Shown: one piece after another, positions 46,792-55,790 of the stretch
Layout: each line of letters begins with the position of its first letter
How positions within the stretch are numbered: the stretch's first letter is position 1
Assembly (NCBI RefSeq): GCF_902536725.1
Contig: NZ_CACAYO010000004.1
Coordinates: 1 to 64,000, forward strand
From: an uncultured Prochlorococcus sp.
Lineage (GTDB): Bacteria > Cyanobacteriota > Cyanobacteriia > PCC-6307 > Cyanobiaceae
Length of the DNA stretch: 64,000 nt
Reading direction: 5' to 3'
Program-made: the position numbers and the translations under genes
Notes under the pieces: model-generated
What the model saw: the letters and a program-made list of their open reading frames with translations, nothing else
The model's database searches: none
What the model was told of the DNA's origin: nothing

Positions 46792-47265
46792 TTATTTAAA
46801 ATATTCTTTTAAATCCCTCTCAACAGAGGGGGGTACCATGTGATTAATTTCACCACCAAATTTTGCAACTTCCTTAACTAAAGAACTACTAAGAAAACTA
46901 TAATTTGTATTTGTAGATAAAAATATAGTTTCAATATCATTATTAAGAGATTTATTTGTATGAGCAATCTGAAGTTCATACTCAAAATCACTCATTGCTC
47001 TTAATCCTCTAAGAATAAGATTAGCTTTTAGATCATTTGCACAATCAACAGTAAGACCAGAATAAGAAATAACTTCAATATTAGGTAAATGAGAAAGAGA
47101 ATTTTTTATTTGTATTATTCTTCTTTCAAGATTAAATGTTGGTGTTTTGGAAGTATTTTCTAAAACAGCAACTACTAGATTGCCAAATATTTTTTCAGCC
47201 CTTTCTATTAAATCAATATGCCCATTTGTTAAAGGATCAAATGTACCTGGATAAAGAATTTTCAT
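46792..47265 (-). CDS. coaD: Phosphopantetheine adenylyltransferase
   Basis: Fourth step of CoA synthesis. 157 residues, with [19 protein letters not shown] (T/HxGH nucleotidyl-transfer motif), [11 protein letters not shown] and the C-terminal [13 protein letters not shown]. Full length and normal. It is convergent with the S13 peptidase (8 bases apart) and divergent from the flavin reductase gene. Confidence 0.96.
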   Translation of the reverse strand: MKILYPGTFDPLTNGHIDLIERAEKIFGNLVVAVLENTSKTPTFNLERRIIQIKNSLSHLPNIEVISYSGLTVDCANDLKANLILRGLRAMSDFEYELQIAHTNKSLNNDIETIFLSTNTNYSFLSSSLVKEVAKFGGEINHMVPPSVERDLKEYFK

Positions 47266-47324
47266 GAATTTATTATGATCGAATAAGAAATTTAGTTAAA
47301 ATAAGATCATTAGATAAATCAATT

Positions 47325-47813
47325 ATGACATTAAATCTAGAAGCAAAAAAAATCTTATTAAGAAAAATACCTCACGGATTATTTATTTGTGGCGTTAGAG
47401 ACGAGGATAAAAATGAAGTGAATGGATTTACTGCAAGTTGGGTTACTCAAGGTTCCTTCACCCCACCATTAGTTGTAATGGCTGTTAGAGCAGAGGGTTC
47501 TAGTCATGAAATAATAAAGTCAACCAATAAGTTCTCATTAAATGTGCTCAAAAGTGATCAAAAGGATCTAGCAGCTGTTTTCTTTAAACCTCAAAAAGCA
47601 TTAGGAGGTAGATTTGAATCTGTTGAATTTAATTTAGGTGAGCTTGGATTGCCTATTTTAGTCGATAGTGTTGGTGGAGTTGAATGTAATGTTGTTGGAA
47701 GTGTTATGCATGGAGACCATACCGTTTTTGTAGGAGAGGTTCAATCTGCTTATCTGAATGATGATGTTGACTCACTAAATTTATCTTCAACTGGCTGGAA
47801 TTATGGAGGTTAA
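47325..47813 (+). CDS. Flavin reductase-like domain protein
   Basis: 162 residues, NAD(P)H:flavin oxidoreductase (FMN-binding split-barrel) fold: PHGLFICGVRDEDKNEVNGFTASWVTQGSFTPPLVVMAVRAEGSSHE, then FSLNVLKSDQKDLAAVFFK and GDHTVFVGEV near the end. This domain occurs alone and as the C-terminal module of flavodiiron proteins. Here it stands alone. The substrate is unknown. It lies 9 bases upstream of uvrC. Confidence 0.85.
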   Translation: MTLNLEAKKILLRKIPHGLFICGVRDEDKNEVNGFTASWVTQGSFTPPLVVMAVRAEGSSHEIIKSTNKFSLNVLKSDQKDLAAVFFKPQKALGGRFESVEFNLGELGLPILVDSVGGVECNVVGSVMHGDHTVFVGEVQSAYLNDDVDSLNLSSTGWNYGG

Positions 47814-47822
47814 TCACTATAA

Positions 47823-49757
47823 ATGAGTAATTCCTCTAGTGAAAAAATAGATAACAAATTTAATTTTAAAATTGAATATAAATTAATTAACAATAAAGAG
47901 TTATTAAAATCAAGACTATCCGAAATTCCAAAGTCTTCTGGTTGTTATCTCTTTAAAGATATAGGTAATAATTTACTTTATATTGGCAAATCAAAAAAAT
48001 TACGCAGTAGAGTAAGTAGTTATTTCAATAATTTTTCAGATTTAACTCCAAGATTAAGTTTGATGGTTCGTCAAATAACTGAAATCGAAATTATAGTTAC
48101 AGATAGCGAATATGAAGCACTAAATTTAGAGTCAAATTTAATAAAAACAAACAAACCATATTTTAATATTCTTTTAAAGGATGATAAGAAATATCCATAT
48201 CTTTGCATAACTTGGAGTGAGAAATATCCTCGAATATTTATTACTAGAAAGAGAAGAAATAGAAATAATTTAGATAGGTATTATGGACCTTACGTTGATG
48301 TAGGTCTTTTAAGAAATACTTTATTTTTAATTAAGAAAATATTTCCTTTAAGACATAGTAAATTATCAAAGTCGTTTTACAGAGAAATTACTGGTGTTGA
48401 TCTCGAAAAAATTTCATCAGAGGAATATAAAAAAATTGTAAAACAAGCTTCAATGGTATTTCAAGGAAGAAATGATGATCTAATTAGAATTTTAGAGAAT
48501 AAAATGTCTTACTTCTCTAATGACTTACAGTACGAAAAAGCGGCAAAAATAAGAGATCAAATTAGTGGTCTTAAATTATTAACAGAATCACAAAAAATAT
48601 CAGTACCAGACTCTTCTATAAATAGAGATATCTTTGGAATTGTATCGGAGAAAAATATTGCAAGTATTCAAATATTTCAAATGAGATCTGGAAAATTAAT
48701 AGGAAGAATTGGATATAGTCAAAAATTAGAAGGTATTAACGAAAGTGAGATTCTGCAAAGAGTTTTTGAGGAACACTATATAAATGTTGATGGCATTGAA
48801 ATACCATCTGAAATTTTAGTTCAATACGAATTCACAAACAAGCAAACTCTGGAAGAATGGCTTTCTCAACTAAAACAAAAAAAAGTAAAAATTTTAAATC
48901 CAAAAAGAAGTAATAAATTAAAAACTATAGAAATGGTTCAAAAAAATGCCAAGTTAGAATTAAATAGAATATTAAATGGAATTCAAGATAATGAATCTGC
49001 TATTGAGGACTTATCTCAAATACTCGAACTAAATACTCATCCAAAAAGAATAGAAGGATATGATATTAGTCATATTCAAGGTTCCGATCCAGTAGCTTCT
49101 CAGGTTGTTTTTATTGATGGAATACCATCAAAACAAAATTATAGAAAATATAAAATCAAAGATAATAATGTTTATATTGGTCATAGTGATGATTATGCAT
49201 CCATATATGAGGTTATTTATAGAAGATTTAAAAAATGGTCAAGATATAAGAACGATGGAGGAGATCTTAGTTATCTAATGAATTCACAAAATAATATTAT
49301 TAATAATGAACTTTTTTCAGATTGGCCCGATTTAGTAATGATAGATGGTGGGAAAGGACAACTAAGTTCTGCAATCAAAGCATTGGAAGATCTTAATCTA
49401 GAAAAAGATGTAGTTTTATGTTCATTAGCAAAAAAGAAAGAAGAAATATATGTTCCAGGATTAGCAAAACCTCTTAATACAGATATGAATCAAAAAGGAG
49501 TAATGCTACTTAGAAGATTAAGAGATGAGGCTCATAGATTTGCACTTTCCTTTCATCGAAACAAAAGATCTAAAAGAATGAATAGATCACAATTAACACA
49601 AATACCTGGATTAGGTTCTTCAAGAATAAAGGATTTATTGGAGCATTTTAATTCTGTAGATGCTATTAGGATTGCTAGTAAGGATGATCTTATGAAAGTA
49701 AAAGGTCTTGGAGCTAATACTGCCAATGAAATTTATAATTTTTTTAATAATGATTAA
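47823..49757 (+). CDS. uvrC: Excinuclease ABC subunit C
   Basis: Makes the dual incisions in nucleotide excision repair. 644 residues: GIY-YIG domain (SGCYLFKDIGNNLLYIGKSK), the UVR/UvrB-binding segment DLQYEKAAKIRDQI, the RNase H-like nuclease (EGYDISHIQG, DLVMIDGGKGQLSSA) and a C-terminal helix-hairpin-helix pair (IPGLGSSRIKDLLEHF, VKGLGANTANEIYNFF). Key catalytic residues of both nuclease sites appear present. Confidence 0.97.
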   Translation: MSNSSSEKIDNKFNFKIEYKLINNKELLKSRLSEIPKSSGCYLFKDIGNNLLYIGKSKKLRSRVSSYFNNFSDLTPRLSLMVRQITEIEIIVTDSEYEALNLESNLIKTNKPYFNILLKDDKKYPYLCITWSEKYPRIFITRKRRNRNNLDRYYGPYVDVGLLRNTLFLIKKIFPLRHSKLSKSFYREITGVDLEKISSEEYKKIVKQASMVFQGRNDDLIRILENKMSYFSNDLQYEKAAKIRDQISGLKLLTESQKISVPDSSINRDIFGIVSEKNIASIQIFQMRSGKLIGRIGYSQKLEGINESEILQRVFEEHYINVDGIEIPSEILVQYEFTNKQTLEEWLSQLKQKKVKILNPKRSNKLKTIEMVQKNAKLELNRILNGIQDNESAIEDLSQILELNTHPKRIEGYDISHIQGSDPVASQVVFIDGIPSKQNYRKYKIKDNNVYIGHSDDYASIYEVIYRRFKKWSRYKNDGGDLSYLMNSQNNIINNELFSDWPDLVMIDGGKGQLSSAIKALEDLNLEKDVVLCSLAKKKEEIYVPGLAKPLNTDMNQKGVMLLRRLRDEAHRFALSFHRNKRSKRMNRSQLTQIPGLGSSRIKDLLEHFNSVDAIRIASKDDLMKVKGLGANTANEIYNFFNND

Positions 49758-49850
49758 TAAAAAATTTATATTAAATATTCATAGAAGTTGATATTATAGA
49801 TTTTATCGATAATTCGAATTAAAATAAGTTTTAAATAATTCTCTTTTATA

Positions 49851-50387
49851 GTGTTCTGGAGAAAATCAAAACTTCTTCTTTTATATTCCACTGTCGATGG
49901 TCATACTAAAGATATTTGCAATTACATTTATAAAAAATTAAAAGGAAGAAAAAATGTAAGTATTATTTCAGTTGAAGATTCAGCTAATTACGATTTAAGC
50001 GAATTTGAAGAAATCGTTATTGGTGCAAGCGTAAGGTATGGATACCATAGAAAAAATGTTTACAAATTTATTCAGCAAAATATTGAAAAATTAAACAAGG
50101 TAAAAACTGCTTTCTTTTCATTAAACTTAACAGCAAGAAAACCTGAAAAATCAACTCCTGAAACAAATCCATATGTTATAAAATTCTTAAAAAAAGTCAA
50201 ATGGGAACCCACGATAAAAGAGGTTTTTGCTGGTAGATTAGATTATCCAAGCTTAGATACACTAAATAAATTAGCCATTCTATTTATTATGTTTATAACT
50301 AATGGTCCGAAAGATACTTCAAAAACATATGAACTAACAGATTGGAAAAAAGTTGATAATTTAATAAAGTCAATATCAAAATTCTAG
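49851..50387 (+). CDS. hemG: Flavodoxin-fold protoporphyrinogen IX dehydrogenase (HemG type)
   Basis: 178 residues, flavodoxin fold. The start LLLLYSTVDGHTKDICNYI (FMN phosphate-binding loop), IVIGASVRYGYHRKN, the long-loop LNLTARKPEKSTPETNPYV and late TNGPKDTSKTYELTDW are close to E. coli HemG (I recall V-N-L-V-A-R-K-P-E-K-R-T-P-Q-T-N there). HemG oxidises protoporphyrinogen IX to protoporphyrin IX, passing electrons to quinone. The start is GTG 49851. Most cyanobacteria are known to use HemJ or HemY, so this is notable. Confidence 0.88.
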   Translation: MFWRKSKLLLLYSTVDGHTKDICNYIYKKLKGRKNVSIISVEDSANYDLSEFEEIVIGASVRYGYHRKNVYKFIQQNIEKLNKVKTAFFSLNLTARKPEKSTPETNPYVIKFLKKVKWEPTIKEVFAGRLDYPSLDTLNKLAILFIMFITNGPKDTSKTYELTDWKKVDNLIKSISKF

Positions 50388-50398
50388 ACTTTTTTTTA

Positions 50399-51046
50399 AT
50401 GGATAAAGAAGAGTTAATAGATTTAACCTCTAAAATCGATAAATATAGTTGTCCTCATATTATAAATTTTCACTGTCATACAAATTTTAGTGATGGAAGT
50501 ATGTGTCCTGAAGATTTATTAGATCAAGCTTTTCGTAATAAACTTCAATTCTTATCAATTACAGATCATCATTCAATATTGGCTCATAAATATATATCTG
50601 ATAACGGTTTATTAAAAAAATATCCAAAAAATTCTTTCACTTTAATTCCTGGTATTGAAATTAATTGTTTACTTAAGGGATGTTTGGTTCATGTTTTAGG
50701 CCTAGGAATTGATATAAATAGTGAGTCTCTTTCTCCTTATATTTTAGGTGAATCCCCAATAGGCAACGACTTACAAATAAATTCTGTGACCAGAGCAATT
50801 GAAATTGCGGGCGGCTTATCATTTCTAGCTCATCCAGCAAGATATAGAATCCCATTCGACATCTTAATTCCTGAAGCCCATAAAAATAGAGTTAATGGTA
50901 TTGAAGTTTGGTATGACTATAACCTTAATCAAATATGGCAAGCTAGTAATTTTGTTTGTGAGAAAATCAATCAATTAACTGAAAGATATTCAATGCTGAA
51001 ATCATGTGGTACAGATAGTCATGGATTTTCACTTTTAGGCAGATAA
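50399..51046 (+). CDS. PHP-domain metal-dependent phosphoesterase
   Basis: 215 residues with the PHP-domain metal ligands: FHCHTNFSDGS (HxH...D), TDHHS, E in PGIEINCL, FLAHPARYR and CGTDSHGF. Similar to TrpH/nucleoside-bisphosphate and related phosphoesterases. The substrate cannot be assigned. Ends 1 base before the convergent cobN. Confidence 0.87.
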   Translation: MDKEELIDLTSKIDKYSCPHIINFHCHTNFSDGSMCPEDLLDQAFRNKLQFLSITDHHSILAHKYISDNGLLKKYPKNSFTLIPGIEINCLLKGCLVHVLGLGIDINSESLSPYILGESPIGNDLQINSVTRAIEIAGGLSFLAHPARYRIPFDILIPEAHKNRVNGIEVWYDYNLNQIWQASNFVCEKINQLTERYSMLKSCGTDSHGFSLLGR

Positions 51047-51047
51047 T

Positions 51048-54000
51048 TCAGAATTCGTTTTTTTCAATTATTGAATCTGTATTAATAATTATGTTCTTTA
51101 AATTTTCAATAACATCAGAAGAACAATTATTCCACATTTTTCTATTGACAATTTCAAGAAATCTTTGTGCAATATCTCTTAAAGCCCATGGATTATTCTC
51201 TAGAAAGAAATTCTTAAGATCCCCATCACATAACCATGTTTTATAAACATCCTCATAACACCAATCTGATACGACCTCGGTAGAAGCATCAAAAGCATAT
51301 AAGTAATCTAGTGTCGCTGAAAATTCAAAAGCACCTTTATAACCATTATCCTTCATTCCATTTATCCATTTAGGGTTAAGTATTCTTGATATAACAACTT
51401 TATTAATTTCATCTTGTAATTTTGAAATTTTAGATAATCCAAATTTTGATAAATCACCATGATACATTTCAGGTAATTTACCGCTCAATTTTTTTACTGC
51501 TGAAGATAATCCACCCTGAAACTGATAATAATCATCAGAATCTAAAATATCATGTTCCTTATTATCTTGGTTATGTACAACTAACTGCACATTTTTAAGA
51601 GCATTTTCTAATGATTTTTTATCCTCTATAGGTTCAATATTATCACTGTAAATCCACTTACTCCAATTAAGAAAAGATTCTCCAAAATCATCAATATTTT
51701 CCCAATTAGAATTTGAAATCAGTTCTTGCAGACCAGCTCCATACGAACCTGGTGCTGACCCAAATATACGATTAATTGAATCACCATCCCTTAATGCCCC
51801 AGCAAGAGGGTTAAATTTATCATCCTCATTAAGATTAGAAACAAGATTTATTGCTTTAGAAGTTAATTTAACTAACTGTGGAAATGCATCTCTAAACATA
51901 CCCGAAATTCTTAAAGTAACATCAACCCTTGGTCTTTCGAGAACAGATAAAGGAATGATTTCTAGATCAACTACTCTTCTTGAAGGCCCATCCCAAATAG
52001 GCTGTACTCCTAATAAATATAGTATTTGACAAATGTCTTCACCACCATTTCTCATTGTGGATGTTGCCCATACAGATATTGCTATATTTTTTAAATCTTC
52101 TCCATTATCTTGTTTGTATAAATCAAGTATTTGTGAAGCGGATTGACAACCAACACTCCATGCTGATTCTGTTGGCAGTCCTCTCGAATCAACTGAAAAG
52201 AAATTTTTACCAGTGGGTAAAGCTTCAGTTTTACCTCGCGTAGGGGCTCCAGATGGACCACTTTTTACATATTGTCCATTTAATGAATTAATAAATGATA
52301 ATTTCTCATTATATGAAGAATTAATGATTGGATATAGAATCTCTTTTTTTAGTAATAAAAAATACTTATTATGTTTTTTTTCATTAAAAAAATAGTCTAT
52401 TATTTTCTGATTTTTATATTTTTCTAGATTTTTTATATTGGTATTCTTTTTGTAAAAAAACAAATATATTAAATACTTTGCTTGTTGTTCCAAAAAATCA
52501 ATAGCCATCCTAAAGTTTAAAATGTTTTTGTTGGAAAAAGTCAATAATATTTTTTTATCCTTTTCACTTAACATTTGATCATATTGATTTGTCCAAGGAT
52601 TCAAATCTAGTTTTAAATGTTTTGCTATATATTGAATAACACCAATTCGATTGGCATTTGGTACTCTAGCAATACATAAGAATAAATTTATTTCATTTAT
52701 GTCATTCTGCCTATTGCCAAAAATATGCAAACCTGTCTTAATTTGAGATTCTTTAATTTTGCAAAGAAAGGAATCAATTTCTTCTATTTGATTATTTTTA
52801 TTCTTTAAAATAATTTCGCTAAAATCTTTTTTAATTAATTCAAAAATGGATTTTTCTATTATTTTAATCCGATTAGAATTTAATAATTTTGCTTCAAAAT
52901 ATTCGTCTAAATAATTTTCTAATATTGAATATTTTCCATATAATTCTGACCTATCCAAAGGAGGGGTTAAATGATCAATAATTGTTGCAGCAGTTCTTCT
53001 TTTAGCTTGGGATCCTTCTCCAGGATCATTAACGATAAAGGGATATATGTTTGGTATTGCTGGACAAATAATATTTGGAAAACATTTATTGCTGAGACCT
53101 ATAGATTTGCCAGGTAACCATTCAAGAGTACCATGTTTACCAATATGGCAAATAGCATTTGCATTAAAAACTTTTTCAATCCAAAAATATTGTGCTAAAT
53201 ATCTATGGGGAGGTGGAAGATCTGGAGAATGAATATCTCTATCAGTGAAAGCGTCATAACCTCGTTGAGGTTGAATCAATAATGATATTTTTCCAAATCT
53301 AATACCATTTATTGAGAAGCCTTTATTATCTAGATCGATCGCATCAGATGGTTTACCCCAACGATTAACAATGATATTTTTAGGATCAAGTTCTAAATTA
53401 TTCCAATATTTTAAATATTCACTAAGTGGTAAGTAATCTAATGGTTTATTATTTTGAGATTCAATATCATTAGTTCTAGTTTTTATAAGCATTGACATTA
53501 ATTCCGAAGAATCTTGAGGATAATTACAAGATCCAAGGTCATAACCTTCTTCTTTTAACCAATTAAGAATATTTATTATTGAAGATGGTGTATTTAGACC
53601 AACGCCATTACCGATCCTTCCGTTCTTTACTGGATAATTACTTATTACTAAACAAATTCTTTTATCAAAATTATTCAGTTTCTGAAGTTTCACATAATTT
53701 GTTGCAAATTTTGAAATCCATTCAATCCCTACTTGATATGCTTTGTAACTAGTTATTTCACTATATAATGAATTTTTCTTAGAAATAATTTCTTTAAATG
53801 CTGAAGGACAGGTAGTAATTCTTCCATCAAATTCGGGAATAATTATTTGCATTAATAAATCAGATGAATTCATTCCAATTGATGAATTTAACCAATTTTT
53901 TTTTGATATATTAGAAGAAAGAAGCTGTAAAATTGGGATTTTAAGAGAAGTAAAAATATTTGTAGAATTTTCAATTAAATCATTATTTTTGATTTGAGAT

Positions 54001-54785
54001 GAAGAAAATGAAGTTGTGGTAATTATTAGTTTAATATCTTCTTTTTTAAAAATGTCTATTAATTTCCTCTGAATAATATGATCTTTTAGTGTTGAAATAA
54101 AAAATGTTTTAGGAGATAATCCGCATTTTCTTAATTGCAAGTTAAGTTTTTCGTTTACTTCAATTTCATTAGCTAAAAAAAGTGATTTATAGGATATTAT
54201 TCCTATCTTTTCGCCACTTTCATTTTTCCAATCATATAAATAGGGATCTGCATAAAAAGTAATATTCAAAAAATCATCAGGAATTAATTTTTCATCTACA
54301 ACTAAATAATTTAAACAATTAAGAAACTTTCTATAATTATCCAGTCCTCCGGATCTTAGTAATCTAGAAATATTTAATGCAATATTATTATCTATACTAC
54401 TTATTTCACATAAGGAAATTTCCTGATCAATCGTACCTGATAGGATTACTAACTTCCTTTTTTTATTAACTGCTTGCCAATTTATAAGTTGTTCAATTCC
54501 ATAGTTCCATGTACCTTTATCTCCAAATATTCTAAGAACCACAACTTTTGCATAATTTATTGTTTTTAATAAATAATTATCTATTTGAGCAGAAGAATTT
54601 AAATTAGAAATTTCTAAAGCTCTTATATTATTTTTTAATGAAGCAAATTCTTTTTCTAACAATAAGTTTGATATAAGATTTAAATCAGTCTTGACACTAG
54701 TTATAAAAATAAAATCTGCAGCTGGTTGCTCAATTAAATCATCCTTATTCTTTTCATTTCCTGCTATATTTAATATCCTGTGCAT
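51048..54785 (-). CDS. cobN: Cobaltochelatase subunit CobN
   Basis: The large, tetrapyrrole-binding subunit of cobaltochelatase, which inserts cobalt in corrin (pseudocobalamin) synthesis. 1245 residues: a CobN/ChlH-type chelatase with HIGKHGTLEWLPGKS, YPFIVNDPGEGSQAKRRTAATIIDHLTPPL, VWATSTMRNGGEDICQILYLLGVQP and WINGMKDNGYKGAFEF, the hallmark segments. Length and the RRVVDLEIIPLSVLERPRVDVTLRISG motif favour CobN over ChlH (longer). No CobS/CobT genes are nearby; in cyanobacteria the ChlI/ChlD ATPase is thought to serve. Confidence 0.93.
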   Translation of the reverse strand: MHRILNIAGNEKNKDDLIEQPAADFIFITSVKTDLNLISNLLLEKEFASLKNNIRALEISNLNSSAQIDNYLLKTINYAKVVVLRIFGDKGTWNYGIEQLINWQAVNKKRKLVILSGTIDQEISLCEISSIDNNIALNISRLLRSGGLDNYRKFLNCLNYLVVDEKLIPDDFLNITFYADPYLYDWKNESGEKIGIISYKSLFLANEIEVNEKLNLQLRKCGLSPKTFFISTLKDHIIQRKLIDIFKKEDIKLIITTTSFSSSQIKNNDLIENSTNIFTSLKIPILQLLSSNISKKNWLNSSIGMNSSDLLMQIIIPEFDGRITTCPSAFKEIISKKNSLYSEITSYKAYQVGIEWISKFATNYVKLQKLNNFDKRICLVISNYPVKNGRIGNGVGLNTPSSIINILNWLKEEGYDLGSCNYPQDSSELMSMLIKTRTNDIESQNNKPLDYLPLSEYLKYWNNLELDPKNIIVNRWGKPSDAIDLDNKGFSINGIRFGKISLLIQPQRGYDAFTDRDIHSPDLPPPHRYLAQYFWIEKVFNANAICHIGKHGTLEWLPGKSIGLSNKCFPNIICPAIPNIYPFIVNDPGEGSQAKRRTAATIIDHLTPPLDRSELYGKYSILENYLDEYFEAKLLNSNRIKIIEKSIFELIKKDFSEIILKNKNNQIEEIDSFLCKIKESQIKTGLHIFGNRQNDINEINLFLCIARVPNANRIGVIQYIAKHLKLDLNPWTNQYDQMLSEKDKKILLTFSNKNILNFRMAIDFLEQQAKYLIYLFFYKKNTNIKNLEKYKNQKIIDYFFNEKKHNKYFLLLKKEILYPIINSSYNEKLSFINSLNGQYVKSGPSGAPTRGKTEALPTGKNFFSVDSRGLPTESAWSVGCQSASQILDLYKQDNGEDLKNIAISVWATSTMRNGGEDICQILYLLGVQPIWDGPSRRVVDLEIIPLSVLERPRVDVTLRISGMFRDAFPQLVKLTSKAINLVSNLNEDDKFNPLAGALRDGDSINRIFGSAPGSYGAGLQELISNSNWENIDDFGESFLNWSKWIYSDNIEPIEDKKSLENALKNVQLVVHNQDNKEHDILDSDDYYQFQGGLSSAVKKLSGKLPEMYHGDLSKFGLSKISKLQDEINKVVISRILNPKWINGMKDNGYKGAFEFSATLDYLYAFDASTEVVSDWCYEDVYKTWLCDGDLKNFFLENNPWALRDIAQRFLEIVNRKMWNNCSSDVIENLKNIIINTDSIIEKNEF

Positions 54786-54857
54786 TTTTATATATAAATA
54801 AGGTTTAGAATACGTAGGTAGGATAAAACAAGTTTACCTTAATTAAATAAATTAAAT

Positions 54858-55772
54858 ATGCATGAATTTCTTCCATACGCCTGGTTCGAAGGTAAATGTA
54901 TTCCATTTAAAGAAGCAAAAATATCAATAGCTACTCATGCATTACATTACGGTACTGCTGCATTTGGAGGAATGCGAGCGATACCTAACCCAACAAACAA
55001 AGAAGAATTCCTTTTGTTTAGAACTGATAAACATATAAAAAGATTATCTCAAAGTGCAAAATTACTCTTAACTGAAATTTCTGAAGAATATATTTATAAA
55101 GCCTTAGTAGAAGTTATAAAAAGAAACAAGCCCGAAAAACCTATTTATATAAGACCATTTGTATATACAAGCGATTTAGGTATAGCGCCAAGGTTACACA
55201 ATATTGAAACAGATTTCTTTATTTATTGTATTGAACTAGGAGATTATCTATCCCCAGATGGTGTTTCTTGTAGAATGAGTAGTTGGACAAGACAAGAAGA
55301 TAGATCTCTCCCCTTAAGAGGAAAAATAAGTGGAGCATATATTACTAGTTCATTAGCCAAAACAGAAGCTAGTTTATCGGGTTTTGATGAAGCCCTGCTA
55401 TTAAATTCAAGTGGTAAGGTAAGCGAAGCTAGTGGTATGAATTTATTTATTGTAAGGAATGGAGAATTAATCACTCCAGGTGTTGATCAAGATATCCTTG
55501 AGGGGATTACTAGAGCTAGTGTTATTGAATTAGCAAAATCATTTGGAATAAATGTAATTGAGAGGCCTGTTGATAAAACCGAATTATTAATAGCAGATGA
55601 AGTTTTTCTAACAGGTACAGCAGCAAAAATTACACCAGTTAAAAAAATTGAATCAACTGAATTAAATGTTGAAAGACCAATAATGAATAAATTAAAAAGT
55701 AAGCTTATAGAAATAACAGAAGGTCGTTCTCAAGACTATGATAATTGGGTAACAAGAATTTCACTTAAATAA
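54858..55772 (+). CDS. ilvE: Branched-chain amino acid aminotransferase
   Basis: Last step of leucine, isoleucine and valine synthesis, PLP-dependent. 304 residues (fold type IV), with HEFLPYAWFEGKCIPF, HALHYGTAAFGGMRAIP, PLP lysine in YITSSLAKTEASLSGFDEALLL and GITRASVIELAKS with GTAAKITPV. metH follows 18 bases on, so they form an operon-like pair. Confidence 0.95.
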   Translation: MHEFLPYAWFEGKCIPFKEAKISIATHALHYGTAAFGGMRAIPNPTNKEEFLLFRTDKHIKRLSQSAKLLLTEISEEYIYKALVEVIKRNKPEKPIYIRPFVYTSDLGIAPRLHNIETDFFIYCIELGDYLSPDGVSCRMSSWTRQEDRSLPLRGKISGAYITSSLAKTEASLSGFDEALLLNSSGKVSEASGMNLFIVRNGELITPGVDQDILEGITRASVIELAKSFGINVIERPVDKTELLIADEVFLTGTAAKITPVKKIESTELNVERPIMNKLKSKLIEITEGRSQDYDNWVTRISLK

Positions 55773-55790
55773 AATAATTTTTAACTAAAT

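Noticed and set aside
55773..55790. B12 riboswitch before metH
   Set aside because: The gap is 18 bases, too short for any riboswitch, and none is seen before ilvE.
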